Assembly: GCA_937125455.1 (NCBI GenBank)
Contig: CAKZLK010000043.1
Location: 310,001-374,000, forward strand
Reading direction: 5' to 3'
Source of the DNA: an uncultured Aequorivita sp.
GTDB taxonomy: Bacteria > Bacteroidota > Bacteroidia > Flavobacteriales > Flavobacteriaceae
DNA: 64,000 nt
In this document: one piece after another, positions 1 through 9,679 of the stretch
How the letters are laid out: the number at the start of each line of letters is the position of its first letter
Position numbering within the stretch: position 1 is the first letter of the stretch
Made by a program: the position numbers and the translations under genes
The notes under the pieces: model-generated
What the model was told of the DNA's origin: nothing
What the model saw: the letters and a program-made list of their open reading frames with translations, nothing else
Database searches by the model: none

Positions 1-1
1 T

Positions 2-49
2 AAAGTAAATATCAAAATTCCTGAAGACTTACCTATAGAATATTCATAA
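2..49 (+). CDS. 3' end of an upstream coding sequence (...KVNIKIPEDLPIEYS*), unidentified
   Basis: Open frame from the window edge to TAA at 47-49; too short to classify. Confidence 0.3.
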   Translation, partial: KVNIKIPEDLPIEYS

Positions 50-123
50 TGATTAAAACGTCTTTAAATAGTAAAATGATTTCATAATGATTAATTTTAT
101 TATCTAAAGAAAATCCTTACTCT

Positions 124-3100
124 ATGAAGTCTAATAAGAATAGTAAAATACTGAGCCCTGCTGAATTCTATAGACAACTTCGTCCTGAAAATTTTTCGGA
201 TTCTACGATAATAGATACCATTACGCTGCCTAAAGAAGTATTAGCGTTGGAAATAGAAAAGATTACTACTAATCAAAAGGAAAATGAATTTGAAACCTTA
301 GCCAGAAAAATGTCTGAGGAATTAATCACACCGAACTTGATTCCGCAAGTGGGCCCTACAGGAGGAGGAGATGGAAAAACCGATTCCGAAACATACCCAG
401 TTTCCGAGAGTATTTCCATTCGTTGGTTCGTACCTGAAAATGGTTGGAAAAAAGACGAGAAATGGGCATTCGCATTTAGTGCTAAGAAAGATTGGAAACC
501 GAAATTAAAAAAGGATATTGAAAATATTCTTTCGACTAAAAGGGATTATACCCGTATTTATTTTATTACAAATCAAACACCATCAAGTAAAAAGAAAAAA
601 GATGCACAGGATGAATTTATTAAACTGTTTAATATCGATATAGTCATTTTAGATGGAAAATGGATTCTTGAAAAAACATATTCTAATGACCTCATTAACT
701 TAGTGGTAGAATCACTCAATCTTTCTGAAGTATATAAAAAGAGTAACAAAGTTATTGGTTCAAATGATATTCGAAGAGAACAAAAACTAATAGATATTGA
801 AGAACAGATAAAAAATCCAAATCGTTACTTGGAATACGATTTTCAATTAGTAGAAGATGCTTTAGAATCGGCTATCCTAACCCGTAAACTTGAAAAACCT
901 AGAGATGAATTAGAAGCAAAATTTGATAGAGTCGAGAGACTTTTAAAAAAATTTAGTAATAAGGGCCAATGGGTTAGATTTCTCTATCAAAAAGCGTGGA
1001 CTTATATTAATTATTATGATGATTATGACAATTTTTTTACTCAATTTGAAAATTTTAAAAAGGAAATCAATGATGACATCACCGTTATTAGTTTAGAATA
1101 TTACACGACTCTTTTTACTCTATATAGAACACTTTATTTTTATGAAACGGGCAATATTGATATAAAAGATTACGAATGTGAACGTCAAATGATATACGAT
1201 TATCTAACTAAAATTATTTCAAAAAAACCTCAATCGAATCTATCCTTAACTGCACAAACTCATCTTGCTCACTTAAAACTTTTTGAAACATTAGAAAGTG
1301 AAGAAGAGAGTGATAAGCTTTTTTTAGAGATTAAAGTTATTCTTTTAAAATCTGAAGGACGTTTGGAGTTTCCTTTTGAATCTTTTGAAAAAATGATTCT
1401 ACTAATGGGAGATGTTTATGTAGCATCTGAAGCCTATGACGAGTTATTTGATACCCTAACGAGAATATCGGAGAAGCGAAGCTCACACCTACAGGCTGGA
1501 GAACTATACATTAGAAGAGGTGGACAAAAGATGTCCCACAAGAGATATAAGGACGGTTTAATTTATTTCGGTAAAGCTGTTGTAAAATTATCAAAAGAAG
1601 AAAGCCAGTATGGTTTCTATTTAGCACAGATAGGGTTGAGTGAAGCATATCGGAAATTGGGTTTATTCAATGCTTCATATTCTAGTAAAGTGAGCGCAAT
1701 TTCTAGCCTAATGAAATCTTGGATTGATGATGGTAAAATCGACACTCGAATGTTGAATCTATTATTTACTACTTTAAGTGAAGAAATACTTTATGGGCGT
1801 CTTCCCCATATCCTCACGTGGCACGAGTTATATAGAGTTATCCACTATCAACAAGCCCGAGTCAATCCAGAAAATATTCCAAATAAACTAATTCAATTAG
1901 ATTCATACTTAACCGTTAGGTTAATTAATGGGAAGGTTCCACCAAAGGTATTAAGGGTTTTGCCTTCAATCTGTGAAAGAGAAGGACTAGAACTTTCGGA
2001 AGATGTATCTCTTTTTCTTTTAGGGCATATTGATGAAATTATCGAAAACTATAAAAAGATAGGGATTTCAACTAATGATGGTGTTGAAGAATTTTTTCAT
2101 ACAACTTCTAATCAACCATTAGTCGGACAGTTTGTTAATAAAATGAATTGGTTTCATTCAGAAAACTCGATTCTTACCACTACAATATTAGGAACTGAAA
2201 TAGAGGTGTATTTCAAAACCTCTAATCCACTCATTATTGTTGCTGAAACTATACTTGCAATTATTGAGGGCTTCTTAGGTACATCATTAGAAAATATTTT
2301 CCCTAATACTGAAAAAATTATCTTCAAAATTGAAGATGTAAAAGATAAATTTTATGTTAGAAAAGAAAAAGACTCAAATAATTACACGATTGAATGGGAC
2401 TCGTCTTTCGACCCGATTCAGGATTACAGAAAAATATGGGATGTAAGTATGTATTTACTGACTCATCTGTGTACCTATCACTTTCTTTTGGAAGATCCAA
2501 AAAAGTATTTAGAGATGCTTTTTAAACAAGAGGAAGTAAACGAAAGGCTATCAATACTTTTAAATCATAAAATATTTTTAAAAAATATTTTGGGAGCGGA
2601 ACCAAAACTAACGCTATCAGATTGGATAACTTCTCACACAACAGAAAAGAAAATGCTGAGAAAAGAAATATTTGTTCCTCGTCTTACGGACAAGACTTCA
2701 GAATTTAAAGATTCGAATGAAAAGCAAGCACACAACGGTCTGCCCCCACTGGATGAAATACCACATAATAAAAGAAAAGTAGTATCCATAATTGACAATC
2801 ATTTATGGGATAATGCAAAATGGAAAGGAGTTGCGGTTTTGGCTTTTCAAGATGGTGTAGGAATAGTGTTAGGCTTTGAAGATATTTCGTATGGTAATAA
2901 GATTTTTGAAAATTGGATTAGTCGATTTGGCAATACCGATTCAGAAAATCAAATAAAAATAAGTGTCATAACCGAAGTGAGAAAGGATAATCCATTTGCA
3001 TATAAGGTTATGATTTCCAGTAATATTGAAAATCGAAAAATGGATAAAAATTCGATTTTTGTGACCACAATGAGATTTCACGAGATGGACGCAAAGAACG

Positions 3101-3297
3101 CCCAAACTATAACAATCCTTAAACAAGGATTTAATTACTTTAATAAGTTTAAAATGTGTCCTGGGAGAATTACAGATGATCTAAAAGTTGAAGCAAACAC
3201 AAATCTCTTTATTGAAAAAAAAGATATTACGTTTATTAAGGCAAGCGATGTGAAAGATACAGACATCGAAAGTGGAGCATTTATAAACCATAGATAA
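124..3297 (+). CDS. Large protein with N-terminal PD-(D/E)XK-like nuclease motif and helical/TPR-like middle; putative defense component
   Basis: 1057-aa ORF. N-terminus has GPTGGGDGKTDSETYPV...WAFAFSAKKDWKPKLKKDI (D-x(n)-SAKK pattern). The middle is rich in helical repeats. Located directly upstream of hamA/hamB. Confidence 0.6.
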   Translation: MKSNKNSKILSPAEFYRQLRPENFSDSTIIDTITLPKEVLALEIEKITTNQKENEFETLARKMSEELITPNLIPQVGPTGGGDGKTDSETYPVSESISIRWFVPENGWKKDEKWAFAFSAKKDWKPKLKKDIENILSTKRDYTRIYFITNQTPSSKKKKDAQDEFIKLFNIDIVILDGKWILEKTYSNDLINLVVESLNLSEVYKKSNKVIGSNDIRREQKLIDIEEQIKNPNRYLEYDFQLVEDALESAILTRKLEKPRDELEAKFDRVERLLKKFSNKGQWVRFLYQKAWTYINYYDDYDNFFTQFENFKKEINDDITVISLEYYTTLFTLYRTLYFYETGNIDIKDYECERQMIYDYLTKIISKKPQSNLSLTAQTHLAHLKLFETLESEEESDKLFLEIKVILLKSEGRLEFPFESFEKMILLMGDVYVASEAYDELFDTLTRISEKRSSHLQAGELYIRRGGQKMSHKRYKDGLIYFGKAVVKLSKEESQYGFYLAQIGLSEAYRKLGLFNASYSSKVSAISSLMKSWIDDGKIDTRMLNLLFTTLSEEILYGRLPHILTWHELYRVIHYQQARVNPENIPNKLIQLDSYLTVRLINGKVPPKVLRVLPSICEREGLELSEDVSLFLLGHIDEIIENYKKIGISTNDGVEEFFHTTSNQPLVGQFVNKMNWFHSENSILTTTILGTEIEVYFKTSNPLIIVAETILAIIEGFLGTSLENIFPNTEKIIFKIEDVKDKFYVRKEKDSNNYTIEWDSSFDPIQDYRKIWDVSMYLLTHLCTYHFLLEDPKKYLEMLFKQEEVNERLSILLNHKIFLKNILGAEPKLTLSDWITSHTTEKKMLRKEIFVPRLTDKTSEFKDSNEKQAHNGLPPLDEIPHNKRKVVSIIDNHLWDNAKWKGVAVLAFQDGVGIVLGFEDISYGNKIFENWISRFGNTDSENQIKISVITEVRKDNPFAYKVMISSNIENRKMDKNSIFVTTMRFHEMDAKNAQTITILKQGFNYFNKFKMCPGRITDDLKVEANTNLFIEKKDITFIKASDVKDTDIESGAFINHR

Positions 3298-3469
3298 TTT
3301 ATTCTTTGTATTCAATACTTTAATTTTATATCTTTAGTTTTTTCACTTCAGCTTCAACTCCCCCAGTTTATTTTAAAGGTTACTGAAATTCATAAACAAC
3401 TGAGTATCTTTTGCTAATTGTAATTAATTTTCGTTTATAGTTTATGAACTAAAAGGATATAATAAACTT

Positions 3470-4300
3470 ATGGCTAAACAAGATACATTAATAGGTAAGC
3501 ATCCAATTTCTCCAGATATTTTTGGAGAATGGCTTAATGGATTGGATCACCCCGATTCTGCGACTCAATGTCATAGAAGCCTTTCCGAAATTGATACGCA
3601 AGATGAAAATAAATTACTCGATTGGCTATCCAATGAAATAATAAAATACCATTATGATGAGGATAGGATTGGAAAACTAAAGGCTCGTTATAACTCATTA
3701 GGTTTTGAAGATTATGCTGAACAATACAGAATGATTCCTAATAATGAGGATACACGCAAGGGCAATATGGCAGAAATTATAATGTGTGAATACGTCATTA
3801 GTTCTACACAAAAACAACTTATTAAAACATTTCGATTTAGGTTCAGCACTAATGTAGACCAATCCATGAAAGGTGACGATATGCTAATGGTTGATTATAA
3901 TGAAGACGAAGATGATATTGAAGTTTATTTGGGAGAGGCAAAGTTTAGACAGGAACCAACCCCTAAATCAGTAAGGGACATTGCTAATTCACTTTCCAAA
4001 GATACCAAACCCCTTTCATTTACTTTTTTGGTTGATCGATTAAGAGAGCAACCTGCAACAAAAGCACTTGCGGATAGATTAGATAAATTCATTATCGAAA
4101 CGGTAAAAAGAAATGATAAATTGACCTATACAGGATTCCTTTTCAGTAATGAAGACACCTCTGAAAAGGTACAGGCTAATTTGGATAGTGATAATCCTCG
4201 TCTTGTTTTTATTTCATTGGGCGTAAATGATCCGTCTGATTTTATGCAAAAGGTTTTTGCTTTAGTTGAACAGAAAATTGCTAATCCTTCAACAATATGA
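3470..4300 (+). CDS. hamA: HamA-like (DUF1837) nuclease subunit of a Hachiman-type system
   Basis: 276 aa. RKGNMAEIIMCEYV ... KGDDMLMVDYNEDEDDIEVYLGEAKFR (E/D/ExK pattern of DUF1837). Overlaps the next helicase ORF by ATGA. Confidence 0.75.
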   Translation: MAKQDTLIGKHPISPDIFGEWLNGLDHPDSATQCHRSLSEIDTQDENKLLDWLSNEIIKYHYDEDRIGKLKARYNSLGFEDYAEQYRMIPNNEDTRKGNMAEIIMCEYVISSTQKQLIKTFRFRFSTNVDQSMKGDDMLMVDYNEDEDDIEVYLGEAKFRQEPTPKSVRDIANSLSKDTKPLSFTFLVDRLREQPATKALADRLDKFIIETVKRNDKLTYTGFLFSNEDTSEKVQANLDSDNPRLVFISLGVNDPSDFMQKVFALVEQKIANPSTI

Positions 4301-7300
4301 GTATAGAAAGAATATTGGCAGAAATAAATATTTTAAACGAGGACAAATATCTTCAAGATAGAGTCGCACAATTGAATGCTAGGTATATTCTTTTCAATAC
4401 TGATGAGAGTAGAGAAAATTTTCCCAATTATAGTGTTCGCGATGAAGAAATGACCCTATTGGCGTTTCAGTATTTAACACTTGGGTGTCAACTTGCAGAC
4501 AGAGAGCTTATCGATGAAGCTTCGGGAGCATTGGAAAGAGGAGCTCAAATATTAGAATACATATATGGTTCTAAAAATAATGAAGTCAATTTTCGCAGGT
4601 ATTATGTTTTAATATCCTCATTAGCATACTATTCGGCTTTTCAATATTCAAAATCATTCATTTTAATAAACAAGGCAGAAAATGAAACCACAATTGCAGG
4701 GTTGCTATCGCTATTTTTAAAAAGAAGATTCTCTGACCTACAAAACACCATTAACGCAATTTTGGTGGATGAAGAATACACAAGCATTAAAAGAAAAGAA
4801 GGGCATGGTGGGGAGGAGTCAGAGAGGATTTATGAAATAGTCATAGCGAGATCTTTAGGCAAAATAATTAGCTACCTTAATTTTGGTGATGAAAAATTAA
4901 TCAAAGATGCAAAGTCTGAATTGGAGACGCTAAAGGAAATTGCAGAATTAAGAGAGGATGTCGATGTTTGGTGGGTCATTAGGTTAATACTGATTATCAT
5001 TTTTGGAATAGAAAAATCCTCATTGTGGAGTGTACTACGAAGTCATTATGCAGATCTTCCTGAATTGGGAAGTCGTTTTATCTATTCCCATGTTTTTGCA
5101 AGACAAACTAAAATCCATGAGTTTTTTACTACCCAACGAAACGCACTACCGAAAGTCATTGGAAATGAATCAGGTGTTATTATTAGTATGCCAACAAGTA
5201 GTGGAAAAACACGTATTGCTGAAGTCTCTATTTTGGATTGTAAAATTCAAAATGAAAACTCTAAAATACTTTTTATTGCTCCCTATAGATCGTTAGCTTT
5301 TGAAATAGAAAATGATTTAGACAAGATTTTCAATCCTATTGGTGTTTCAGTATCACAATTATATGGAGGAAGTCTTTTTAGCAAAATTGATGAAAAACTA
5401 ATTCAGGATACAGACGTAATTATTGCTACACAAGAAAAGGCGAAGGCTTTATTTAGAAGTGATTCAGAAATTATTAAGACAATAAAATTAGTAGTACTTG
5501 ATGAAGGACACATGCTAGGTGCAGATGATAGGCTCATTAGGAATGAGCTTTTTATGGAAGAACTTCGTTATCATATTCAAAAGAACAAGGGGAAATTTGT
5601 AGTTCTTTCAGCTGTACTACCAAACCCTAAAGATCTTTCTAGTTGGTTAACAAACTCAGCAGATAATATTTATAAAAGCGACTGGCGACCGTCTGAAGAA
5701 CGAATAGGAACTTTGGAGTGGACTGGTAAAAATGTGAATTTAAATTGGGAAAGCGCAGATGATGAGAGAGACTCTTTCAATAACCGGTTTGTATTCGCAG
5801 AAAAACAGCCTAAAAAACCTAGAGAACGAATTGATAAATATTTACCTAGTAATTTAAATGAAGCTGTTTGCGCTACTGCTTTAAAGTTATTCTCATTTGG
5901 ACCTGTTTTAATTTTTGTTGGTCGAAAAGCTTCAGTTTTTACTATGGCGAGAGCATACGCACTAATTTTAGGTGAGGTAGAAGATTTTAATTGGAAAAAC
6001 AAAAATAACTGGAAGGCTTTTGAATTAGCCTGTGTTGAATTTGATGGTGTTGATTCTGAATGGCTAGCCTTTGCAAAAAAAGGTATTCTTTGTCATAACG
6101 CCAATCTACCTTCTGATGTTAGAATCCCCTTAGAAAGACTAATGCGAACAGAAAGACCAAGGGTTATTATTGCAACATCAACTTTAGGTCAGGGAGTAAA
6201 CTTAGGTGTATCATCGGTTATATTTTCAACATACTATCAAGCAGGAAAACCATTACCATTTAGTGATTTTTGGAACATCGCAGGACGAGCTGGAAGGGCA
6301 TTCGTTGACCAAGAAGGTAAAATATTAGTAGCATTAGATACTTCTGTTCGAGGTACTTTTAAACAAAGGAAGAATAATAGTTATAAGCAAAAACAGATTT
6401 TAAAATATTTTGATAAATCCAGTATTCAAAATGCGGAAAGTGGCTTGCTATGGATGATTCGAGCAATGAAAGTTTTTGCAAGGGATTTGGAAGGTATTCC
6501 TTTTGAAAAACTACTCGAACTTATAGCTGAAAATAGTTTTGAGAAACTTGAGAATAGCAAAGCATTTGTTGACGGTATGGATTTGATTGATGATACTCTT
6601 TTGGCTTTACATCAATTGGCATATAGAGATAACGTCCTTGACATTTCTTGGGTGGAAGATTTCTTCAGAAAATCCTTGGCTTATGTTCAATTACAAAATA
6701 ATCCTGATGAAGATATTGAAGTTGATCATATTATATCCTTTGTTCAGGCTAGGGTAAAAGGAATTATTAAATCCGTTGGAGAAAACATATTAGATTGGCA
6801 GAAGCATATAAAATCAGGAATTCCATTGCAGAGTGATCTTATGTTAGAAGAGGTTATGGAAGAAATATTAATAGTTCTTTTAGAGTATTTTGAACAGGAA
6901 GATAGTTCTGTGGAGGCTAAAATTAAACTTTTGGCTAACATTGAGGCACTTATAAATCATATCCCTGTACTCCAAGAAGATTATCTAAAAAGTAAAGACT
7001 TAAATGAAATTAGATGGTTATGGTTATCAGGGGAATCGATGACCAAGATTAAGTTGCTAGAGGATGCGCATCAAATAATAAATAAACATTACTCTTTTCA
7101 ATTACCGTGGGTACTAAATGGGATTGCAAAAAAATTAGAGGCTATGGAATATGAAGACGATGCTAAACTACTACAGGAGTTGGCAATTCTATCTGAAACA
7201 GGATTACCTAATTTAATGTCAGTAAAAATATATCAAGCGGGAATTAGATCAAGAGAATCTGCTATTGAAATAAGCGATAGTTTTGGAGGCGATTCTTGGG

Positions 7301-7695
7301 ATAAAGGAATTCAATATTATAAAAATATGATTTTAGAAAACGCTCAAAAGTTAAAGATTCTATTATCTGAAACTACGTCTAATTGGATTGAACTATTCTT
7401 ACTTTACAACGAAAAGGTGACCAAAACAGTTAATTATATTGAACCATTTGCTATTGAAGGATTAAAACATCAAGAAGAGCTTATTTTATTACCCAAGACT
7501 ATTAACGCTAAAGAATATCTTGTGAGTTCAGATTTTAAAGTAATGAAGCCCGTGAGAGAAGTTGGAGGTCTTTATGTTTCTGAAATTATAGATTTAGACG
7601 GTATCTTTTTTAGGAATAGAGCAGTAGACAATTTATGGGAATTAATTGTTATAAACCCAAATATTTATCTAAATATTCCAAATAATGAAGAGTAA
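4297..7695 (+). CDS. hamB: HamB-like superfamily 2 DEAD/DEAH-box helicase of a Hachiman-type system
   Basis: 1132 aa. MPTSSGKTRIAE (Walker A), VVLDEGHMLG (motif II), ATSTLGQGVNLG and FWNIAGRAGRA (motifs V/VI). Translationally coupled to hamA. Confidence 0.8.
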   Translation: MSIERILAEINILNEDKYLQDRVAQLNARYILFNTDESRENFPNYSVRDEEMTLLAFQYLTLGCQLADRELIDEASGALERGAQILEYIYGSKNNEVNFRRYYVLISSLAYYSAFQYSKSFILINKAENETTIAGLLSLFLKRRFSDLQNTINAILVDEEYTSIKRKEGHGGEESERIYEIVIARSLGKIISYLNFGDEKLIKDAKSELETLKEIAELREDVDVWWVIRLILIIIFGIEKSSLWSVLRSHYADLPELGSRFIYSHVFARQTKIHEFFTTQRNALPKVIGNESGVIISMPTSSGKTRIAEVSILDCKIQNENSKILFIAPYRSLAFEIENDLDKIFNPIGVSVSQLYGGSLFSKIDEKLIQDTDVIIATQEKAKALFRSDSEIIKTIKLVVLDEGHMLGADDRLIRNELFMEELRYHIQKNKGKFVVLSAVLPNPKDLSSWLTNSADNIYKSDWRPSEERIGTLEWTGKNVNLNWESADDERDSFNNRFVFAEKQPKKPRERIDKYLPSNLNEAVCATALKLFSFGPVLIFVGRKASVFTMARAYALILGEVEDFNWKNKNNWKAFELACVEFDGVDSEWLAFAKKGILCHNANLPSDVRIPLERLMRTERPRVIIATSTLGQGVNLGVSSVIFSTYYQAGKPLPFSDFWNIAGRAGRAFVDQEGKILVALDTSVRGTFKQRKNNSYKQKQILKYFDKSSIQNAESGLLWMIRAMKVFARDLEGIPFEKLLELIAENSFEKLENSKAFVDGMDLIDDTLLALHQLAYRDNVLDISWVEDFFRKSLAYVQLQNNPDEDIEVDHIISFVQARVKGIIKSVGENILDWQKHIKSGIPLQSDLMLEEVMEEILIVLLEYFEQEDSSVEAKIKLLANIEALINHIPVLQEDYLKSKDLNEIRWLWLSGESMTKIKLLEDAHQIINKHYSFQLPWVLNGIAKKLEAMEYEDDAKLLQELAILSETGLPNLMSVKIYQAGIRSRESAIEISDSFGGDSWDKGIQYYKNMILENAQKLKILLSETTSNWIELFLLYNEKVTKTVNYIEPFAIEGLKHQEELILLPKTINAKEYLVSSDFKVMKPVREVGGLYVSEIIDLDGIFFRNRAVDNLWELIVINPNIYLNIPNNEE

Positions 7696-7817
7696 ACCAA
7701 CAATTTATATATTAAGCTATTTATGAATTACTGTGTTCAATACATAAGTAAAAACGTTTTTTATACGAATTCTATTATTTATAATAATAAAAGGTCAATC
7801 AAATGAAATTTAGTTTT

Positions 7818-7845
7818 AAAAAACACCATTATAGGTGTTTTTATA
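7818..7845. terminator. Rho-independent-like hairpin between convergent hamB and RuvC-like genes
   Basis: AAAAACACC-ATTATA-GGTGTTTTT with flanking A/T tracts on both sides; plausible bidirectional terminator. Confidence 0.6.
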
Positions 7846-8355
7846 TTATGCCTGATAATAATGAGTAATGGCTAGCGATACTGCATCAAAAATCGAAATG
7901 GCGTAACTTTCCGCCTCATGAGATTTTCTTTTTTCGGGAAGTTTCGGTTTAAGTTCTGGAATATTCTCTGAAATAATAGTTGCAATCTCATATTTGCTGT
8001 GCGCATTAAACGCACTAAATACAAAACGGATATCATTTCGAGAATATTGATGGACTTCCAATTCTTTAGATTGAGCAAAAGCCGCAATCTTCTTAATGAG
8101 TTCCTGCACACGCTTGGACTTTCGTGAACCATAACCTTTAGGTTCTTCCAACACGACAACTGATGGTAAATAATAGGATACTTTCTCTTTAATACGCTCT
8201 AACACTTCCTTATTTGAAATGGGATATTTACGTATAGTTACATTGTAGGCGCTAATGACCGTCAGCGCATCTTTCATCACCGCAAGACCAAAACCTCGAC
8301 CATTAGCAAAGATTGCTAAGACAACTTTCGCCTCTTTTTTACTTGTTTGACCCAT
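7846..8355 (-). CDS. RuvC/RNase H-fold resolvase-like protein
   Basis: 169 aa. VVLAIFANGRGFGLAV ... VVLEEPKGYGSRKSKR ... HEAESYAISIFDAVSLAI resembles the RuvC architecture; first acidic position atypical. Confidence 0.55.
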   Translation of the reverse strand: MGQTSKKEAKVVLAIFANGRGFGLAVMKDALTVISAYNVTIRKYPISNKEVLERIKEKVSYYLPSVVVLEEPKGYGSRKSKRVQELIKKIAAFAQSKELEVHQYSRNDIRFVFSAFNAHSKYEIATIISENIPELKPKLPEKRKSHEAESYAISIFDAVSLAITHYYQA

Positions 8356-8692
8356 ACGGTGTGACTGTATTTAACCTATTGACAATTTCGTTCAGATAAT
8401 GTAATTTATAGAGGCTCTTTGGTGATTGCTGGACTTCCAGTTCGGCAATGAGCTTCTTGCTCCGTGTTTTTAGGGTATCGGCAACGTGCTTGTAAGAAGG
8501 TGCTAAAATGTCTAAGAGCGAGGTATCAAAGAGCATATGATAAGTCAGGAGTATTTCTGGTGGTGGATTCCGATGTCCCTGCTCATAGCGGATAAGATTG
8601 CTCGCTTGCATATCAAGTAAGACGGCAACGTCTTTTTGATCCAGCGGTGATTCTTTCCGTAATTGTCGTAAAAGATGATGTGAGTTTGTCAT
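8339..8692 (-). CDS. XRE-family helix-turn-helix transcriptional regulator
   Basis: 117 aa. LRQLRKESPLDQKDVAVLLDMQASNLIRYEQGHRNPPPEILLTYHMLF; overlaps the start of the RuvC-like ORF. Confidence 0.75.
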   Translation of the reverse strand: MTNSHHLLRQLRKESPLDQKDVAVLLDMQASNLIRYEQGHRNPPPEILLTYHMLFDTSLLDILAPSYKHVADTLKTRSKKLIAELEVQQSPKSLYKLHYLNEIVNRLNTVTPYGSNK

Positions 8693-8701
8693 AATAAAAT
8701 T

Positions 8702-8726
8702 GTCAGCGGGGTTAGGCTCCGCTGAC
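8702..8726. promoter_or_regulatory. Stem-loop immediately upstream of the XRE gene
   Basis: GTCAGCGG...CCGCTGAC inverted repeat, flanked by A-rich DNA on the left and T-run on the right. Confidence 0.45.
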
Positions 8727-8781
8727 TTTTTTATTGTATTAAATTATCACCCCTATTGACTAGTACCCGCTGTGTATACTC

Positions 8782-8805
8782 AAAATTATCCATATGGATA
8801 ATTTT
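8782..8805. promoter_or_regulatory. Perfect 24-bp palindrome, candidate XRE operator
   Basis: AAAATTATCCATATGGATAATTTT, about 90 bp upstream of the XRE start. Confidence 0.45.
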
Positions 8806-9056
8806 TTTCGCGGTCGCTCGATGTTTTGTGAATAATGAGGGGATAAAATGCTTCGGCCAGTATTATTTAAGAAGTTTCAAGACTTATATTCATATACTTA
8901 TTTAAATTTTGAAACATTAGAAATAGAAAAGCATAAACATCATTTTCTGAAATAGATGATTGAAAATTGCCATAAAATAAAATTATAAAAGCAACATCTA
9001 GGGATTGTAATTTGTAGTGATGAGAGGGATTGAGCCAAAGGCTCAAATTCAAAGCG

Positions 9057-9560
9057 CTATGTATCTTTTAATTTAAGAATCTCTTGCATTCGCTCCCAGT
9101 CCGATTGACGTTGAAAGCCCTTTTGATTATTTAGTTTTGTCTCTTTAGTTTTGTTATAGAGACCTATTTGCACTGGTTTCTGCTTCTGTTTGCGCACGTT
9201 GATGCTGTCATTTGCACAGGAATGGAACAGAGGTGCGTAAAAGATGCCTATCTTACCTTTACGAGATTCAGGTGTGTGCAGTAATCCACCTTGGTAATCA
9301 GTCACCTTAATTAATTGTTTGAGGATTAATGATTGGATTGTTGAAGGAAGGCTTCTTCTAGATATTCCAGTTGCCTTAATATATTGACTATGTGCTATTC
9401 GATCTCTTTGTTTTCGATTTCCGTTTTTCAATTTCCAACCGTATGTTTTTCGTATAATGAAGAGCAATAGCTTAAGCTCTGAATGGGTAAGGTTTGATAA
9501 TTGTTCGTCAAATAACTTATTGGGAACTTGAGTGGTTTGTTTGTATATCATGGTAAGCAT
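9057..9560 (-). CDS. Replication protein O-like winged-helix/HTH protein
   Basis: 167 aa. VPNKLFDEQLSNLTHSELKLLLFIIRKTYGW...ISRRSLPSTIQSLILKQLIKV resembles the phage replication protein O N-terminal domain. Confidence 0.5.
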   Translation of the reverse strand: MLTMIYKQTTQVPNKLFDEQLSNLTHSELKLLLFIIRKTYGWKLKNGNRKQRDRIAHSQYIKATGISRRSLPSTIQSLILKQLIKVTDYQGGLLHTPESRKGKIGIFYAPLFHSCANDSINVRKQKQKPVQIGLYNKTKETKLNNQKGFQRQSDWERMQEILKLKDT

Positions 9561-9679
9561 TAGAATTTTTTCAATTGGATAATATATAAGGACTTTATTT
9601 ATGCGCCATTTTGTCAGGTAAATTTCTTGGCAAAGTTATTGGCTTCACAAATCTTAAATTTTAAGACATAATTAACAGT

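Noticed and set aside
1-120. Short repeat CATAATGATTAA occurring twice, considered as att site
   Set aside because: Short, AT-rich and expected by chance; no ssb 5' homology near it.
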